DNA of 64,000 nt from a virus. Position 1 is the first letter of the stretch, and every line of letters starts with the position of its first letter. The stretch covers positions 1-64,000 of IMG/VR virus record IMGVR_UViG_3300009177_000036. One strand, given 5' to 3'. The position numbers and the translations under genes are program-made. The notes under the pieces are model-generated. The model saw nothing but the letters and a program-made list of their open reading frames with translations. It was not told the DNA's origin and did no database searches. Shown piece after piece: positions 6,427 through 14,821 of the stretch.

Positions 6427-9400
6427 CACCAATTTAACCCCTTCAAAATCTGCATGGCCTTTTCCTTTCCGACAAGCGGCACCCCTTTGATCTTGGCCTC
6501 TTGGGGATTTTTCTCCTGCATTATACCAGATATGATTCCCTTAATCAACATATTGGGCATGATCCGGTCTTCGGGGGCGGCGGTTTTATTATACTGTTTG
6601 AACTCTTTAAGCACAGCCTGTAAGTCCTTCTGGGACTGGGTCCGGACTGCGATATCGGGGCTCGCTACGCCATTAACGGCCTCGATGCCCCTGCCGATAA
6701 AGGGCTGAACCACGGTGTCTAGGCGGGCGCTTTCCTTCGCAACTTGGGCGATCCGGTTCTGATATTCTGCAACTCCTGAGGGTGTGAAGCCGAAGGCCCC
6801 CGCTATCCGCTGCGCCGTGGTTATGGGTTTGAGGCCCCACTCTGGAGACCCGTTCTTGATTTCCTCAGGGGTGAGGATGGTGCGGCCAGACTGGGACTTT
6901 AGCCCGTTCTGGGGAATATCCCACAACCACTGATAGGCGCGCTGAGCCGAGATGGGGGCGATGGACTGGAGGACCATGGAGCGCCAGTTCGGATTCCCCG
7001 AGAGGGTGGCAAAAATGCCCTGGACGATGGATTGGAGGCCCGACCCAGAGGCCCCGAGCATATCGGAGGGTTTGGCCCCGCCCAAGGAGAGGACCGCGCT
7101 GAGCATGGAGGTATAGGGCAGTTCGAGCCCGCTTCGGGTGTGGAGATCGAAGCCCGCGAGGTCATTCATTTCGCCCCGGTTCAGGCGGTCGATCCACTCG
7201 TGGCTCATCCCCGCATGGGCCAGCATCTCCTGCATGTGGCGCTCGATATCGGCATGAGGCACCCCAGCAAGATCGGCAATCTTGTCCCCAAGTTCCACAA
7301 AGAGATGGCCTGACGGGACCGCCCCCCAAACTCCGTTGATCAAGCCCCCGGCCAGGAGCATCATCCCTAAGTTGGCGGCGGCTTGCTTATTGCCCCGGGC
7401 ACTCAGAACTGCAAGGGTGTACATGGAGCCCAGATAATTGGTCTGAACTTTGTTAAACATGCCGATAAGGCCCGGGACCGCGCCCTGCATGATGATGGGG
7501 GTGTTGGCCCGCCCGTAGTCGAAGAAGCTCTCGCGGGCCATGTGTTCGGCAAACATGTCAGGGGTGAAGCCCCGGCTCTGTATTAGCTGCTGGAGGACCG
7601 GGTCCTTCTTAGCCGCGTCAAGGACGGCTTTCTGAACTGCGGGGTCGGAGAACATAGAGCGCCCGGCCAAATAGGTGGACATGCGGCCCAGCTTCTCAGC
7701 CTCGCGGACAAAGACGCCCGCGGCATTGAGGGCCCCCGCATATGTACGTTGTAGGGGTGTGGCCTTGATCCCGGTGTTGGATTGAGCGTAAAGGTCATCG
7801 GTCCAGCGGCTCCCGAGGAAGCCCTTCGCCGAGCCCTCTTCCAGGATTTTATATAGAGGATTAGTCCGGTCCATTCTGCCCATCTGGAAAGCCACGGCAT
7901 CCGCGAGGCCCTGGGCCATATGTGCCCCGATCTTCAGGGGGTTGACCCCATAGGACATGAAGAGCGGAAAGGTCCGGATCGGAACGTTCAGGGTGTGCTT
8001 ATAGGCCACGGGCAGGGAGAAGCCAATGTCGCGAAGGGCCAGGAGGGACTTGATGCCGGAAAGCTGCTCCACGGGGTTGAGAGCGTGGGTGACATGGGTG
8101 TCGAGGGTGGCCTTCAACTTGGGCTGCCGAAGATCGACGGAGTTAACTTCTGCGTGGATGTTGTCAGCGTGCAGCATATTGGAGAGGAGGCGGGACATCC
8201 CAAGAATATAGTTCGCGCCCACCTTTAGTCCGTCATCTGCGTCGAACCCTGGGATCATCTTACGCTGGAGAAAATGGGAGCCGGGCCCTTCACCCCTTAA
8301 TTTATTAAGGGCCTGCTCAAAAATGTTATTCCATTCATTGTGGGAAACGTTGCCAAGGGCCTGGACCATTCGATCAAGGGACATAAGTTCAGGGACGCCC
8401 ACACCCTCAGGGTCGCGGAAGGGGGCCATCTTGTCTGTGGTGAACGTAACCTCGGGGCCGAAGCCATGCTGGGCCCGGGCCGCATCGATGAACTTCTTCT
8501 GCTCGGCAACCGTAGGGACATGATCAAGCTGCTGCCGATATACGGTGTCGCCGCTAATGTCCTTGCCGACAATTTCCCAGGTCTTGCCGAAACGCATCAC
8601 CGGGAAGTAGTGGCCTTGGCTCATGGCCTCCCAGGAACTCAGGAAAGTCAAGGCCTGCTTCTGCTGATTCTTCCCCATGCCCTGGAAGGTCGGATCGGCG
8701 GCGATAGTGGTGGAGTCAAGCTTGGGGTCGAGGCCCATCTTCGTTAACTGCACAGTCTTCATTTCCTGCAGGGCCCGCTGGGTCATGTCCACCGCAGACT
8801 GGTAGCCCTTGGACTGCTCCGGTGTAAGGGTCGTCCCATTATAGGTGATGTTGCCGTCTTTATCGGGAATGGCCTTGGCCCCCGGATTATTCACACGATC
8901 AGCCTGTATTTCATAGAGCATCCGCGTGACCGCTTGCTGGTCTTTGGAGCCGAGGGCAGTGAAGTCCTTGAAGCGGTTACTGAAGTCTCGAAGGAGACTG
9001 CCCTCATACTGGCTCTTCCGGACCAAAGCGTCATAGACCCGGGCCGCCGCAGGGAACAGTTTACCTAGGTAGCTGGGGGTAAGTACTTTCGACTCGAATA
9101 GATTAACGTCGCGGGGGATCGAGTTCGGGTTGGTGATGGAATCGGGCCCGGCTATGTTGGGGGGCGGAGGGTTCTCTGATAGATTCTCCAACTGCGCACT
9201 AAGGGGCTGACGTTGCCAGACCTCGGGCGGGGCGTCTTCGCCACTGGCAAGCTGCTCTTGGACCTGGGGGTTTCGGACGGCTTGGACTTGCGGGGGCGGG
9301 GCTCCTGGTTCCACCGGAGTCTCTGCAGATGGTACCCCCTTCGGGGGCGCAGCCTCAGCGGCCTGTTGCGTGAGCGCCTGTACAGGATTGACCTCTTCTT

Positions 9401-11000
9401 CTAACTTAGCAGATACACTGCCAGGAAATGGGCCGAGGCGTTGGTTGATGGCATCGAGGTCCTGGGCCGCCAGGGATTCAGCCTGACCCTTCACCGCCCG
9501 ATTAAGTAGAACTTCCTGGGGAGTAGCTACACCTATGGTGGCATCGGGGGCCTGGGCCTGGAGGGCTTGTGATGTTTCCTCTGCTTTGCCAGGGGAAGAC
9601 AGAGCTTCCGTCACAACATTTCCCTCAGCATCCTTGGCCTGGACCACTTGGGGAGCACCGGAGGTGCTAGCTTCGACCTTGGATTCGGGGAACCCGAGGA
9701 TATTGGCCATGGTCTTGTCGGACAAGCTCTGGGCATTGGTGAAAGTCTCGGCCTTGGTGGGGTCGCTCGTAATAAGTGTACCCTCAGGGCGTTTCACAAC
9801 TTCCAGTTCAGGAGGGAGGTCCTTGGGGATCGCAGACTCATTGCCCCGGGCTACGAAGACCGAATCCTTGGTGCTTTTGGGGTCGAGGAGGGCCTGGACC
9901 TGGGCGGCGATGTCGGCTTTTGGTTCGGGGGTTGAGCCGGACTCGGGGCCGAAAAGACCTTCGAGACTATCGGACATGACGTCGCCACGCTCTTGCAGAT
10001 TTATCTGCTCGCGCTCGTTCTGTGGCCCCTTCGGAGCGTCGCGGATGGTGCGGATTTCATCGAGGCCCGGGCGTTTCCCGAATTCTAGGCCTGCGGCAAT
10101 TTGGACCTGGGGGACGGTCAGGCCTGCGTCGAGCTTCTCCTTAATGAAGTCCGCCATTTTGGGAACTGCGCCCGGCTCGGTCGGGGGGCCCTCGAAACCT
10201 TCATTAAGTTTGGCCGTTAGGTCCGGGGCTGCTTCGACAAGGGGTGTGGGCGCTGGGGCGCTGGCCTCCGGCTCTAGAGCAGGGGCTGCAGGGGCAGGGG
10301 CAGGGGCTTTGGGACCGAAGCCTAGTTTCTCGGCGATGTAGCGACGCAGGCCGCCCAGAAGTTCAGGGGTCATGTGGAGACCCCCGGCCACAAGCCCGTT
10401 GACTGCGGCGTCTTCTATGGTTTGGGCCAGATCGGGGCCTTCCCCCACACCCCTTTCTTTTCGGGCCTCGGCAATGAGGGGGTCGACCACTGCAGTGTAG
10501 GCTGCGTTTAGCCCGCCGAACTTCAGGGCCTGGGCCAGCATCGAGCCGCTGCCTGAAGGCAGGAGCATCTGTTCCGGGGCCGCACCCACCGAGCCGATGA
10601 CGTTGCCCGCGACGGAGGTCAAGGCTTCGAGGGGATGGGTCAGACCTCCGGGCTGGAAGTTGGCTTTCTCGGACTCAAGCTTTTGTTGTTCGGTGGCGGC
10701 TTTTGCAGTCCGGGCTGCTATGGCTTCTGGGCTTTGGTCGGCCAGAGGATGTTGGGCAGCATAAGCGGCGGCCGCCCCTTCGGCCCCCGGGGCCACGCCC
10801 ATCATGGGAATCCGGCCCTGAATGTAGTCTTGGATTGCCTGCTCGCCCAGATGGCCCCCGAAATAGGAGGACAGGATGTCGGTCTTGAAGCGGTGGGCTA
10901 AGCTTGGGTTTGTGGGTTCCGGGGCATTGAGTTGGTCCAGGACACTGGGCCCCGACTCATCGGAGGCGTTGAGTTGATCGAGCAAGCTCGGATCGGCCAT
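6426..11000 (-). CDS. Very large internal virion (ejection) protein, probable
   Basis: 1524 residues, the largest gene in the window. Residues 1-650 are low-complexity, Ala/Pro/Glu/Gln-rich with short Gly/Ala hydrophobic patches; the rest is a globular, mostly alpha-helical region with stretches such as GHYFPVMRFGKTW that I associate with large polyvalent phage proteins. Size, helix content and position after the tail genes and next to another long Gln/Gly-rich protein fit the cell-puncturing core proteins of podoviruses (T7 gp16 class), delivered with the DNA. I see no transglycosylase motif. The ATG at 11000 overlaps the previous TAA (TAATG). No direct homology claim is made to T7. Confidence 0.6.
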   Translation of the reverse strand: MADPSLLDQLNASDESGPSVLDQLNAPEPTNPSLAHRFKTDILSSYFGGHLGEQAIQDYIQGRIPMMGVAPGAEGAAAAYAAQHPLADQSPEAIAARTAKAATEQQKLESEKANFQPGGLTHPLEALTSVAGNVIGSVGAAPEQMLLPSGSGSMLAQALKFGGLNAAYTAVVDPLIAEARKERGVGEGPDLAQTIEDAAVNGLVAGGLHMTPELLGGLRRYIAEKLGFGPKAPAPAPAAPALEPEASAPAPTPLVEAAPDLTAKLNEGFEGPPTEPGAVPKMADFIKEKLDAGLTVPQVQIAAGLEFGKRPGLDEIRTIRDAPKGPQNEREQINLQERGDVMSDSLEGLFGPESGSTPEPKADIAAQVQALLDPKSTKDSVFVARGNESAIPKDLPPELEVVKRPEGTLITSDPTKAETFTNAQSLSDKTMANILGFPESKVEASTSGAPQVVQAKDAEGNVVTEALSSPGKAEETSQALQAQAPDATIGVATPQEVLLNRAVKGQAESLAAQDLDAINQRLGPFPGSVSAKLEEEVNPVQALTQQAAEAAPPKGVPSAETPVEPGAPPPQVQAVRNPQVQEQLASGEDAPPEVWQRQPLSAQLENLSENPPPPNIAGPDSITNPNSIPRDVNLFESKVLTPSYLGKLFPAAARVYDALVRKSQYEGSLLRDFSNRFKDFTALGSKDQQAVTRMLYEIQADRVNNPGAKAIPDKDGNITYNGTTLTPEQSKGYQSAVDMTQRALQEMKTVQLTKMGLDPKLDSTTIAADPTFQGMGKNQQKQALTFLSSWEAMSQGHYFPVMRFGKTWEIVGKDISGDTVYRQQLDHVPTVAEQKKFIDAARAQHGFGPEVTFTTDKMAPFRDPEGVGVPELMSLDRMVQALGNVSHNEWNNIFEQALNKLRGEGPGSHFLQRKMIPGFDADDGLKVGANYILGMSRLLSNMLHADNIHAEVNSVDLRQPKLKATLDTHVTHALNPVEQLSGIKSLLALRDIGFSLPVAYKHTLNVPIRTFPLFMSYGVNPLKIGAHMAQGLADAVAFQMGRMDRTNPLYKILEEGSAKGFLGSRWTDDLYAQSNTGIKATPLQRTYAGALNAAGVFVREAEKLGRMSTYLAGRSMFSDPAVQKAVLDAAKKDPVLQQLIQSRGFTPDMFAEHMARESFFDYGRANTPIIMQGAVPGLIGMFNKVQTNYLGSMYTLAVLSARGNKQAAANLGMMLLAGGLINGVWGAVPSGHLFVELGDKIADLAGVPHADIERHMQEMLAHAGMSHEWIDRLNRGEMNDLAGFDLHTRSGLELPYTSMLSAVLSLGGAKPSDMLGASGSGLQSIVQGIFATLSGNPNWRSMVLQSIAPISAQRAYQWLWDIPQNGLKSQSGRTILTPEEIKNGSPEWGLKPITTAQRIAGAFGFTPSGVAEYQNRIAQVAKESARLDTVVQPFIGRGIEAVNGVASPDIAVRTQSQKDLQAVLKEFKQYNKTAAPEDRIMPNMLIKGIISGIMQEKNPQEAKIKGVPLVGKEKAMQILKGLNW

Positions 11001-13663
11001 TACGGAGTCCCCGGAACCGCGTACCACTGACCTTGATGGGTGACGTAAGTCTTACCGTTAAGGATTTTCTGAGTTGCCTCGGGGGCTTTGCTGGGGCCGA
11101 GAGGTTGACCAGCCGGGGCACCTGTAGCTCCGGGGACTCCGGGAGCGGTGGCTGCAGTCGGGGCCGTTATTGCCGGAGCAATTTGGGCTGCCAGGGCTGC
11201 CTCGTTGGGGTCGAAAGATTCACCCGGGTGGCCCATCTCTGCCATTGCTCTGGAATAAGCGGCGTTCCACTTGGCTTGACCTTCGGCGTCCAGGTTTCCC
11301 AGGGGCCCGAGTTCTGCCGTTACCTTATGTGTAGCAGCGGTCATATCTTTGGCGTATTGTCCGGAGCCTGCGAGGCCCATGCCCTTACCAGCAAAGTTGC
11401 CCTTGACCTTATTGCCCTCGGCGTCGGTGACATATTTGAACTGGGCCGTGAGCGGATCGACCATTCCCATATAGCCCTGGGAGTCGAGGGACGGGCTGCC
11501 CTTGCTGGCAAGTTCGAGGCGACGCTGCTCGATGGCCAACTCCTCGGAGTAGTGTTGCATCTGGGCTTCGGTGGCGCGCTTCTGCTGTTCGAGTTCGCCC
11601 TTCTGGTAGGGAGTAAGGCTGGTCTCGCCAAAGGTGATCTGCTGTTCGAGGGCCTTGTGGTATTCCCCGAGGCTTTGCAATTGCTGTTGGGCCTGCTGGA
11701 GCTTGGTGATCTCGGAGCCCTGAGTGAAGCTTGTGTTGTTCTGGTCCTTAAGACTGGACTGAAAGGCGTTGATGCCGTTGCCGAGGGCCGCGAAGGTCGG
11801 GTTTTGCCCAGGCTGACGCCCTGTGGCCATCATTGCAGCCCCTGCGGCTAGGAGCGGGCTCTGCAGATCGGTGCCGCGCCCAAAACTGTTAGGATTAATG
11901 ATGCCGCCGAAGTTGTCGGGCTTGTCGGACGAGCCGCCGAAGAGATGGCTAACAAGGGCCCCGAGGCCATAACTCTTGTTGTCGTCGACCTTGGTGCTGG
12001 CGAGGGCCTTGTCCCGGAGGTCCTTGTCGGTGTAGAGTGGAAGGGAGTCTGTGGCTTGGCTGACAACATCGGAGGAGTCGAGACCCATTGGGAGCACCCC
12101 TCCGCCTGCGTCATAATGTCGCACCCGACCCCCGCGCCGGAACATCCCGAAACCGGTGTCTCCTGCCAGTGAGTTCCAATCTCCGCCAATTGGAGTGTCG
12201 ATTCTAGAATGGTCCATCTTGATGGGGTCAGAGTAATCGCCACCAAAGAGTTTTCCAAGGAGGCCCATACCGCTATCTACATTGGCTCCCATCTTACTAA
12301 GGCCGCCCGTGTGGGTTCCCGTGAGAAGATCGGATAGGGATTTGATGCCCCCGCTAAAGTCCGTGCCGGAATCTTTCTTGGTCCCTGCACTCGCCATCGA
12401 GGAACTTCCGGACTGGGCAAGAGATGCCATCAAGGCTGAGAGGTCACCCCCGCCGCCGGCCCAAGGATTGAGAGTGACGCCCCCTGGGATGTCGCCCCCC
12501 ATGTCTCGATGGAGGGTTTTGGCCGGTTTGACTGCGCCACCTTCATTCATGAAGAGACTGGCAATGGTGGCTACGCCGCCGATTATGTTACCAATGCTGG
12601 GGTCATTGTTGGTGGTTGTCTGCCCGGTCGAGGTGCCCGTCTGGGTGTAGGCTTGCATGGGGCCCTGCAGAAGATTCTCTAGGGCCGACATGTTATTGAT
12701 GGTGGAGTTGTTGCCCTGCTGAGCGTAACCTGTCTGATATTGGCCGACATTGTTGAGGATATTGGCCCAGCCTTGGTTGGCGCTGTTGAGCCCCACCTGA
12801 CCCTGAGTGGCAAGGTTGCCCGCCCCCAGAAGGCCCTGATTGGCGATGGCCCCAGTCTGGTTCATGTTGGAGGCCGAGCCCAGGATGCCCTGAATGCCGA
12901 TCTGATTGGCTTGGTTCTGGAGGCCTGTTGCCCCATTAAGGAGCGAGCCCAGGGTACCCTGCTGCTGGAGCCGCTGGTTTTGCTGGGTGTTGTATTCGTT
13001 CTGGGCCTGCCCGTAGTTTTGGGACAAAAGTCCAGAAATGGTCTGTTGTTTGTTAAGGTCGTAGTTTTTGGCAAGCTGAGCCTGAGCGATCGCCGCCCGG
13101 TCTCCGCCGAAAGCCCCGGTAGCCTGGGTCGCGGAGGCACTGAGGTTGTTGGAGTCGATGCCTTCTTGATTGTTAATCTGGTTAAGGCTGGAGTTGATGA
13201 CGCCCTGTGTGTAGGGGTTCATCAGGTTGGTGAGATTCTGACCCTGGCCCGGGGTGATCGCTTGGGACCCTGTGAGGCCCGACTGCGCGGTATTCTGGAT
13301 GACGGAGTTGTTGGCCTGCGGGGAGTACATGGCCTTGGAGGCAGCCCCCGCCGCTTCCCAGTCGAGACCATTGGCCCCAGAGTTTGTGCCCGCCACAGAG
13401 TTGGCAACAAGGTCAGCCCAGTTATTGGCCGTCCCGGCGATGCCGCTCGTCCCCTGAGACTGGGGGATTAGGTTGCCCTGGATGTATTTGGAAAGTTCGC
13501 CCTGAGGGGCCTGAGTCCAAAGAGGGGCATTGGTGCCGCTCTGAACGCCCGATAAATATTTAGTAATCCCGTCTAGGACAGACTGGACCTGGGGGGAAAA
13601 CGACTTGGATGTGGTGGTATTCTGACTGGAGCCGCCCGAAGGTGTATTTGACTTACCGCCCAT
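11000..13663 (-). CDS. Internal virion protein with Gln/Asn-rich, Gly-rich and coiled-coil parts
   Basis: About 887 residues. The N-terminal third has NLMNPYTQGVINS and ATGAFGGDRAAIAQAQ, motifs widely shared by phage internal/ejection proteins, within Asn/Gln-rich sequence. The middle has Gly-rich GGAV/GGRVRHYDAGGGV segments; residues around 640-720 form a long Gln/Glu coiled coil; the end is Ala/Pro-rich. Likely a virion core component working with the 1524-residue protein downstream (1-base overlap). ATG 13663 overlaps the end of the GNAT gene by 11 bases; a TTG at 13705 would add 14 residues. Confidence 0.65.
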   Translation of the reverse strand: MGGKSNTPSGGSSQNTTTSKSFSPQVQSVLDGITKYLSGVQSGTNAPLWTQAPQGELSKYIQGNLIPQSQGTSGIAGTANNWADLVANSVAGTNSGANGLDWEAAGAASKAMYSPQANNSVIQNTAQSGLTGSQAITPGQGQNLTNLMNPYTQGVINSSLNQINNQEGIDSNNLSASATQATGAFGGDRAAIAQAQLAKNYDLNKQQTISGLLSQNYGQAQNEYNTQQNQRLQQQGTLGSLLNGATGLQNQANQIGIQGILGSASNMNQTGAIANQGLLGAGNLATQGQVGLNSANQGWANILNNVGQYQTGYAQQGNNSTINNMSALENLLQGPMQAYTQTGTSTGQTTTNNDPSIGNIIGGVATIASLFMNEGGAVKPAKTLHRDMGGDIPGGVTLNPWAGGGGDLSALMASLAQSGSSSMASAGTKKDSGTDFSGGIKSLSDLLTGTHTGGLSKMGANVDSGMGLLGKLFGGDYSDPIKMDHSRIDTPIGGDWNSLAGDTGFGMFRRGGRVRHYDAGGGVLPMGLDSSDVVSQATDSLPLYTDKDLRDKALASTKVDDNKSYGLGALVSHLFGGSSDKPDNFGGIINPNSFGRGTDLQSPLLAAGAAMMATGRQPGQNPTFAALGNGINAFQSSLKDQNNTSFTQGSEITKLQQAQQQLQSLGEYHKALEQQITFGETSLTPYQKGELEQQKRATEAQMQHYSEELAIEQRRLELASKGSPSLDSQGYMGMVDPLTAQFKYVTDAEGNKVKGNFAGKGMGLAGSGQYAKDMTAATHKVTAELGPLGNLDAEGQAKWNAAYSRAMAEMGHPGESFDPNEAALAAQIAPAITAPTAATAPGVPGATGAPAGQPLGPSKAPEATQKILNGKTYVTHQGQWYAVPGTP

Positions 13664-14135
13664 ACCTATACGAAGCCCCGACTTTGACGAATCCAAAAAG
13701 CTCAAAGAGTCTGCCTTTTGATTCTACATCAACTCCGGAGTTCATATCAAGATTTAGTGGGAGATGGGAGGCCTGGGCTGTTATTTTGGCCAGTTTAATC
13801 AATTTCAGGCCCAGTTTACTGGTGGCCCGGGCTTCGGGGGTCAGGTAGAGCCATACATTAATCAGGTATTCATCCTCAGACCAGTGAGGGGAAGTGACTA
13901 CGAACGCCAGCGATCCAACCAATTCATCATCAAGGAAAGCCAAGAAGGTGAGGCCCTCCTGGAGCGTCTGCGCGATAAACCTCTTGAGCTTAGGCTCTGA
14001 GAGTCTACCAACATTATATGAGCACTCAGAATGGGCCGCCTCTAGCAGGGGATATATTTCATTGACGCATCGATCGGTGATGGGGGCCCGCAGAATAAGT
14101 TCACGACGAGCCGGAGCCTGGGATTTCTTTGCCAT
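13653..14135 (-). CDS. GNAT-family N-acetyltransferase
   Basis: 160 residues with a GNAT layout: an ITDRCVNEIYPLLEAAH-type alpha1, a beta-strand pair around LDDELVGSLAFVVTS, and the WLYLTPEARATSKLGLKLIKLA segment in place of the acetyl-CoA loop; the C-terminus LFELFGFVKVG is typical. Acetyltransferases next to ejection-protein genes occur in many podoviruses; the substrate is unknown. It is first in an operon with the two long internal virion proteins. Confidence 0.7.
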   Translation of the reverse strand: MAKKSQAPARRELILRAPITDRCVNEIYPLLEAAHSECSYNVGRLSEPKLKRFIAQTLQEGLTFLAFLDDELVGSLAFVVTSPHWSEDEYLINVWLYLTPEARATSKLGLKLIKLAKITAQASHLPLNLDMNSGVDVESKGRLFELFGFVKVGASYRYGR

Positions 14136-14141
14136 CTTGGG

Positions 14142-14170
14142 AGAATAGTCCCCCTAGAGGTTTTTGTCAA
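14142..14170 (-). promoter_or_regulatory. Sigma70-like promoter for the GNAT/ejection operon
   Basis: Minus-strand TTGACA, 17 bases, TATTCT. The -10 lies only 7 bases before the ATG at 14135, so the transcript would be nearly leaderless; confidence is lowered for that reason. Confidence 0.45.
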
Positions 14171-14492
14171 GTTCCTTCATCCGAGCCGCCAGCTTATCCC
14201 ACGAGATTTTGGAGGCTTGGCGCGGGCCGCTCTGGGCTTTCTGCTCCCGTATGGCCTGATGGAAGTGCTTCATTCTCTTATGGCCTGCGGCACTGGAACC
14301 GTCTCCCAGCATTGAGACCACGTCTGCAGGGGTGATGTGCTCATCTTCAGCGAGGGCAATGGGACGGCCTCCCGGACCCACGGCAGGGATGGAGTCGGAC
14401 AGGCCGGTGCCACCACCCTTGATCATCGTGGTCGGTCGGGTTGCGACCCGGTGCTTGTGAATGACTTCGAGAAGCGCGCTCTTAGGGTCCAT
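14154..14492 (-). CDS. Small virion-type protein with a GTGxSDSIPA-like motif
   Basis: 112 residues. IKGGGTGLSDSIPAV followed by DEHITPADVVSMLGDGSSAAGHKRM matches a motif found in small or internal proteins of many tailed phages (GPGTGTSDSIPA...PADVV...LG.GS..AG). Function is unknown in the family. It lies between tail genes and the GNAT operon. Confidence 0.55.
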   Translation of the reverse strand: MDPKSALLEVIHKHRVATRPTTMIKGGGTGLSDSIPAVGPGGRPIALAEDEHITPADVVSMLGDGSSAAGHKRMKHFHQAIREQKAQSGPRQASKISWDKLAARMKELDKNL

Positions 14493-14524
14493 GGGGGATT
14501 AAGCCTTTCTTCTGAGGCCCTGCC

Positions 14525-14821
14525 TCAAGTGACAACAGTTCCGGGCACGAGGGCTAGCCAGTCTGAGCCATCGGAGTAGGCTGGGGTTAAGGGGCCCGCC
14601 GACGGAAGGTACATGATAATTGAGTGGATCCATTTGGCCGGATCGGGAAGGTTGCCCTCTGCGTAATGGCCGGTTAGAACTGGACTATGCTTCCATTGAT
14701 AATTGTTTTCAATGGTTTGAATAGTATTATTGAGCCACCGATCGAGTTGTTCAGGATAGTTTTGAATCCCTGGCCTGGGGGGAGGAGGAAAGAGTGGGTT
14801 TGGGGAATCGGGGTTCGCCAT
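14525..14821 (-). CDS. Small protein of unknown function in the tail operon
   Basis: 98 residues with a Pro-rich N-terminus (FPPPPRPG) and a compact C-terminal part. Its ATG directly abuts the stop of the nozzle-like gene upstream (TAAATG), so it is co-translated. Not recognised. Confidence 0.5.
   Translation of the reverse strand: MANPDSPNPLFPPPPRPGIQNYPEQLDRWLNNTIQTIENNYQWKHSPVLTGHYAEGNLPDPAKWIHSIIMYLPSAGPLTPAYSDGSDWLALVPGTVVT

Noticed and set aside
9535-10341. 268-residue plus-strand open frame
   Set aside because: Shadow of the 1524-residue ejection-type protein; low-complexity antisense sequence without ribosome site or motif.
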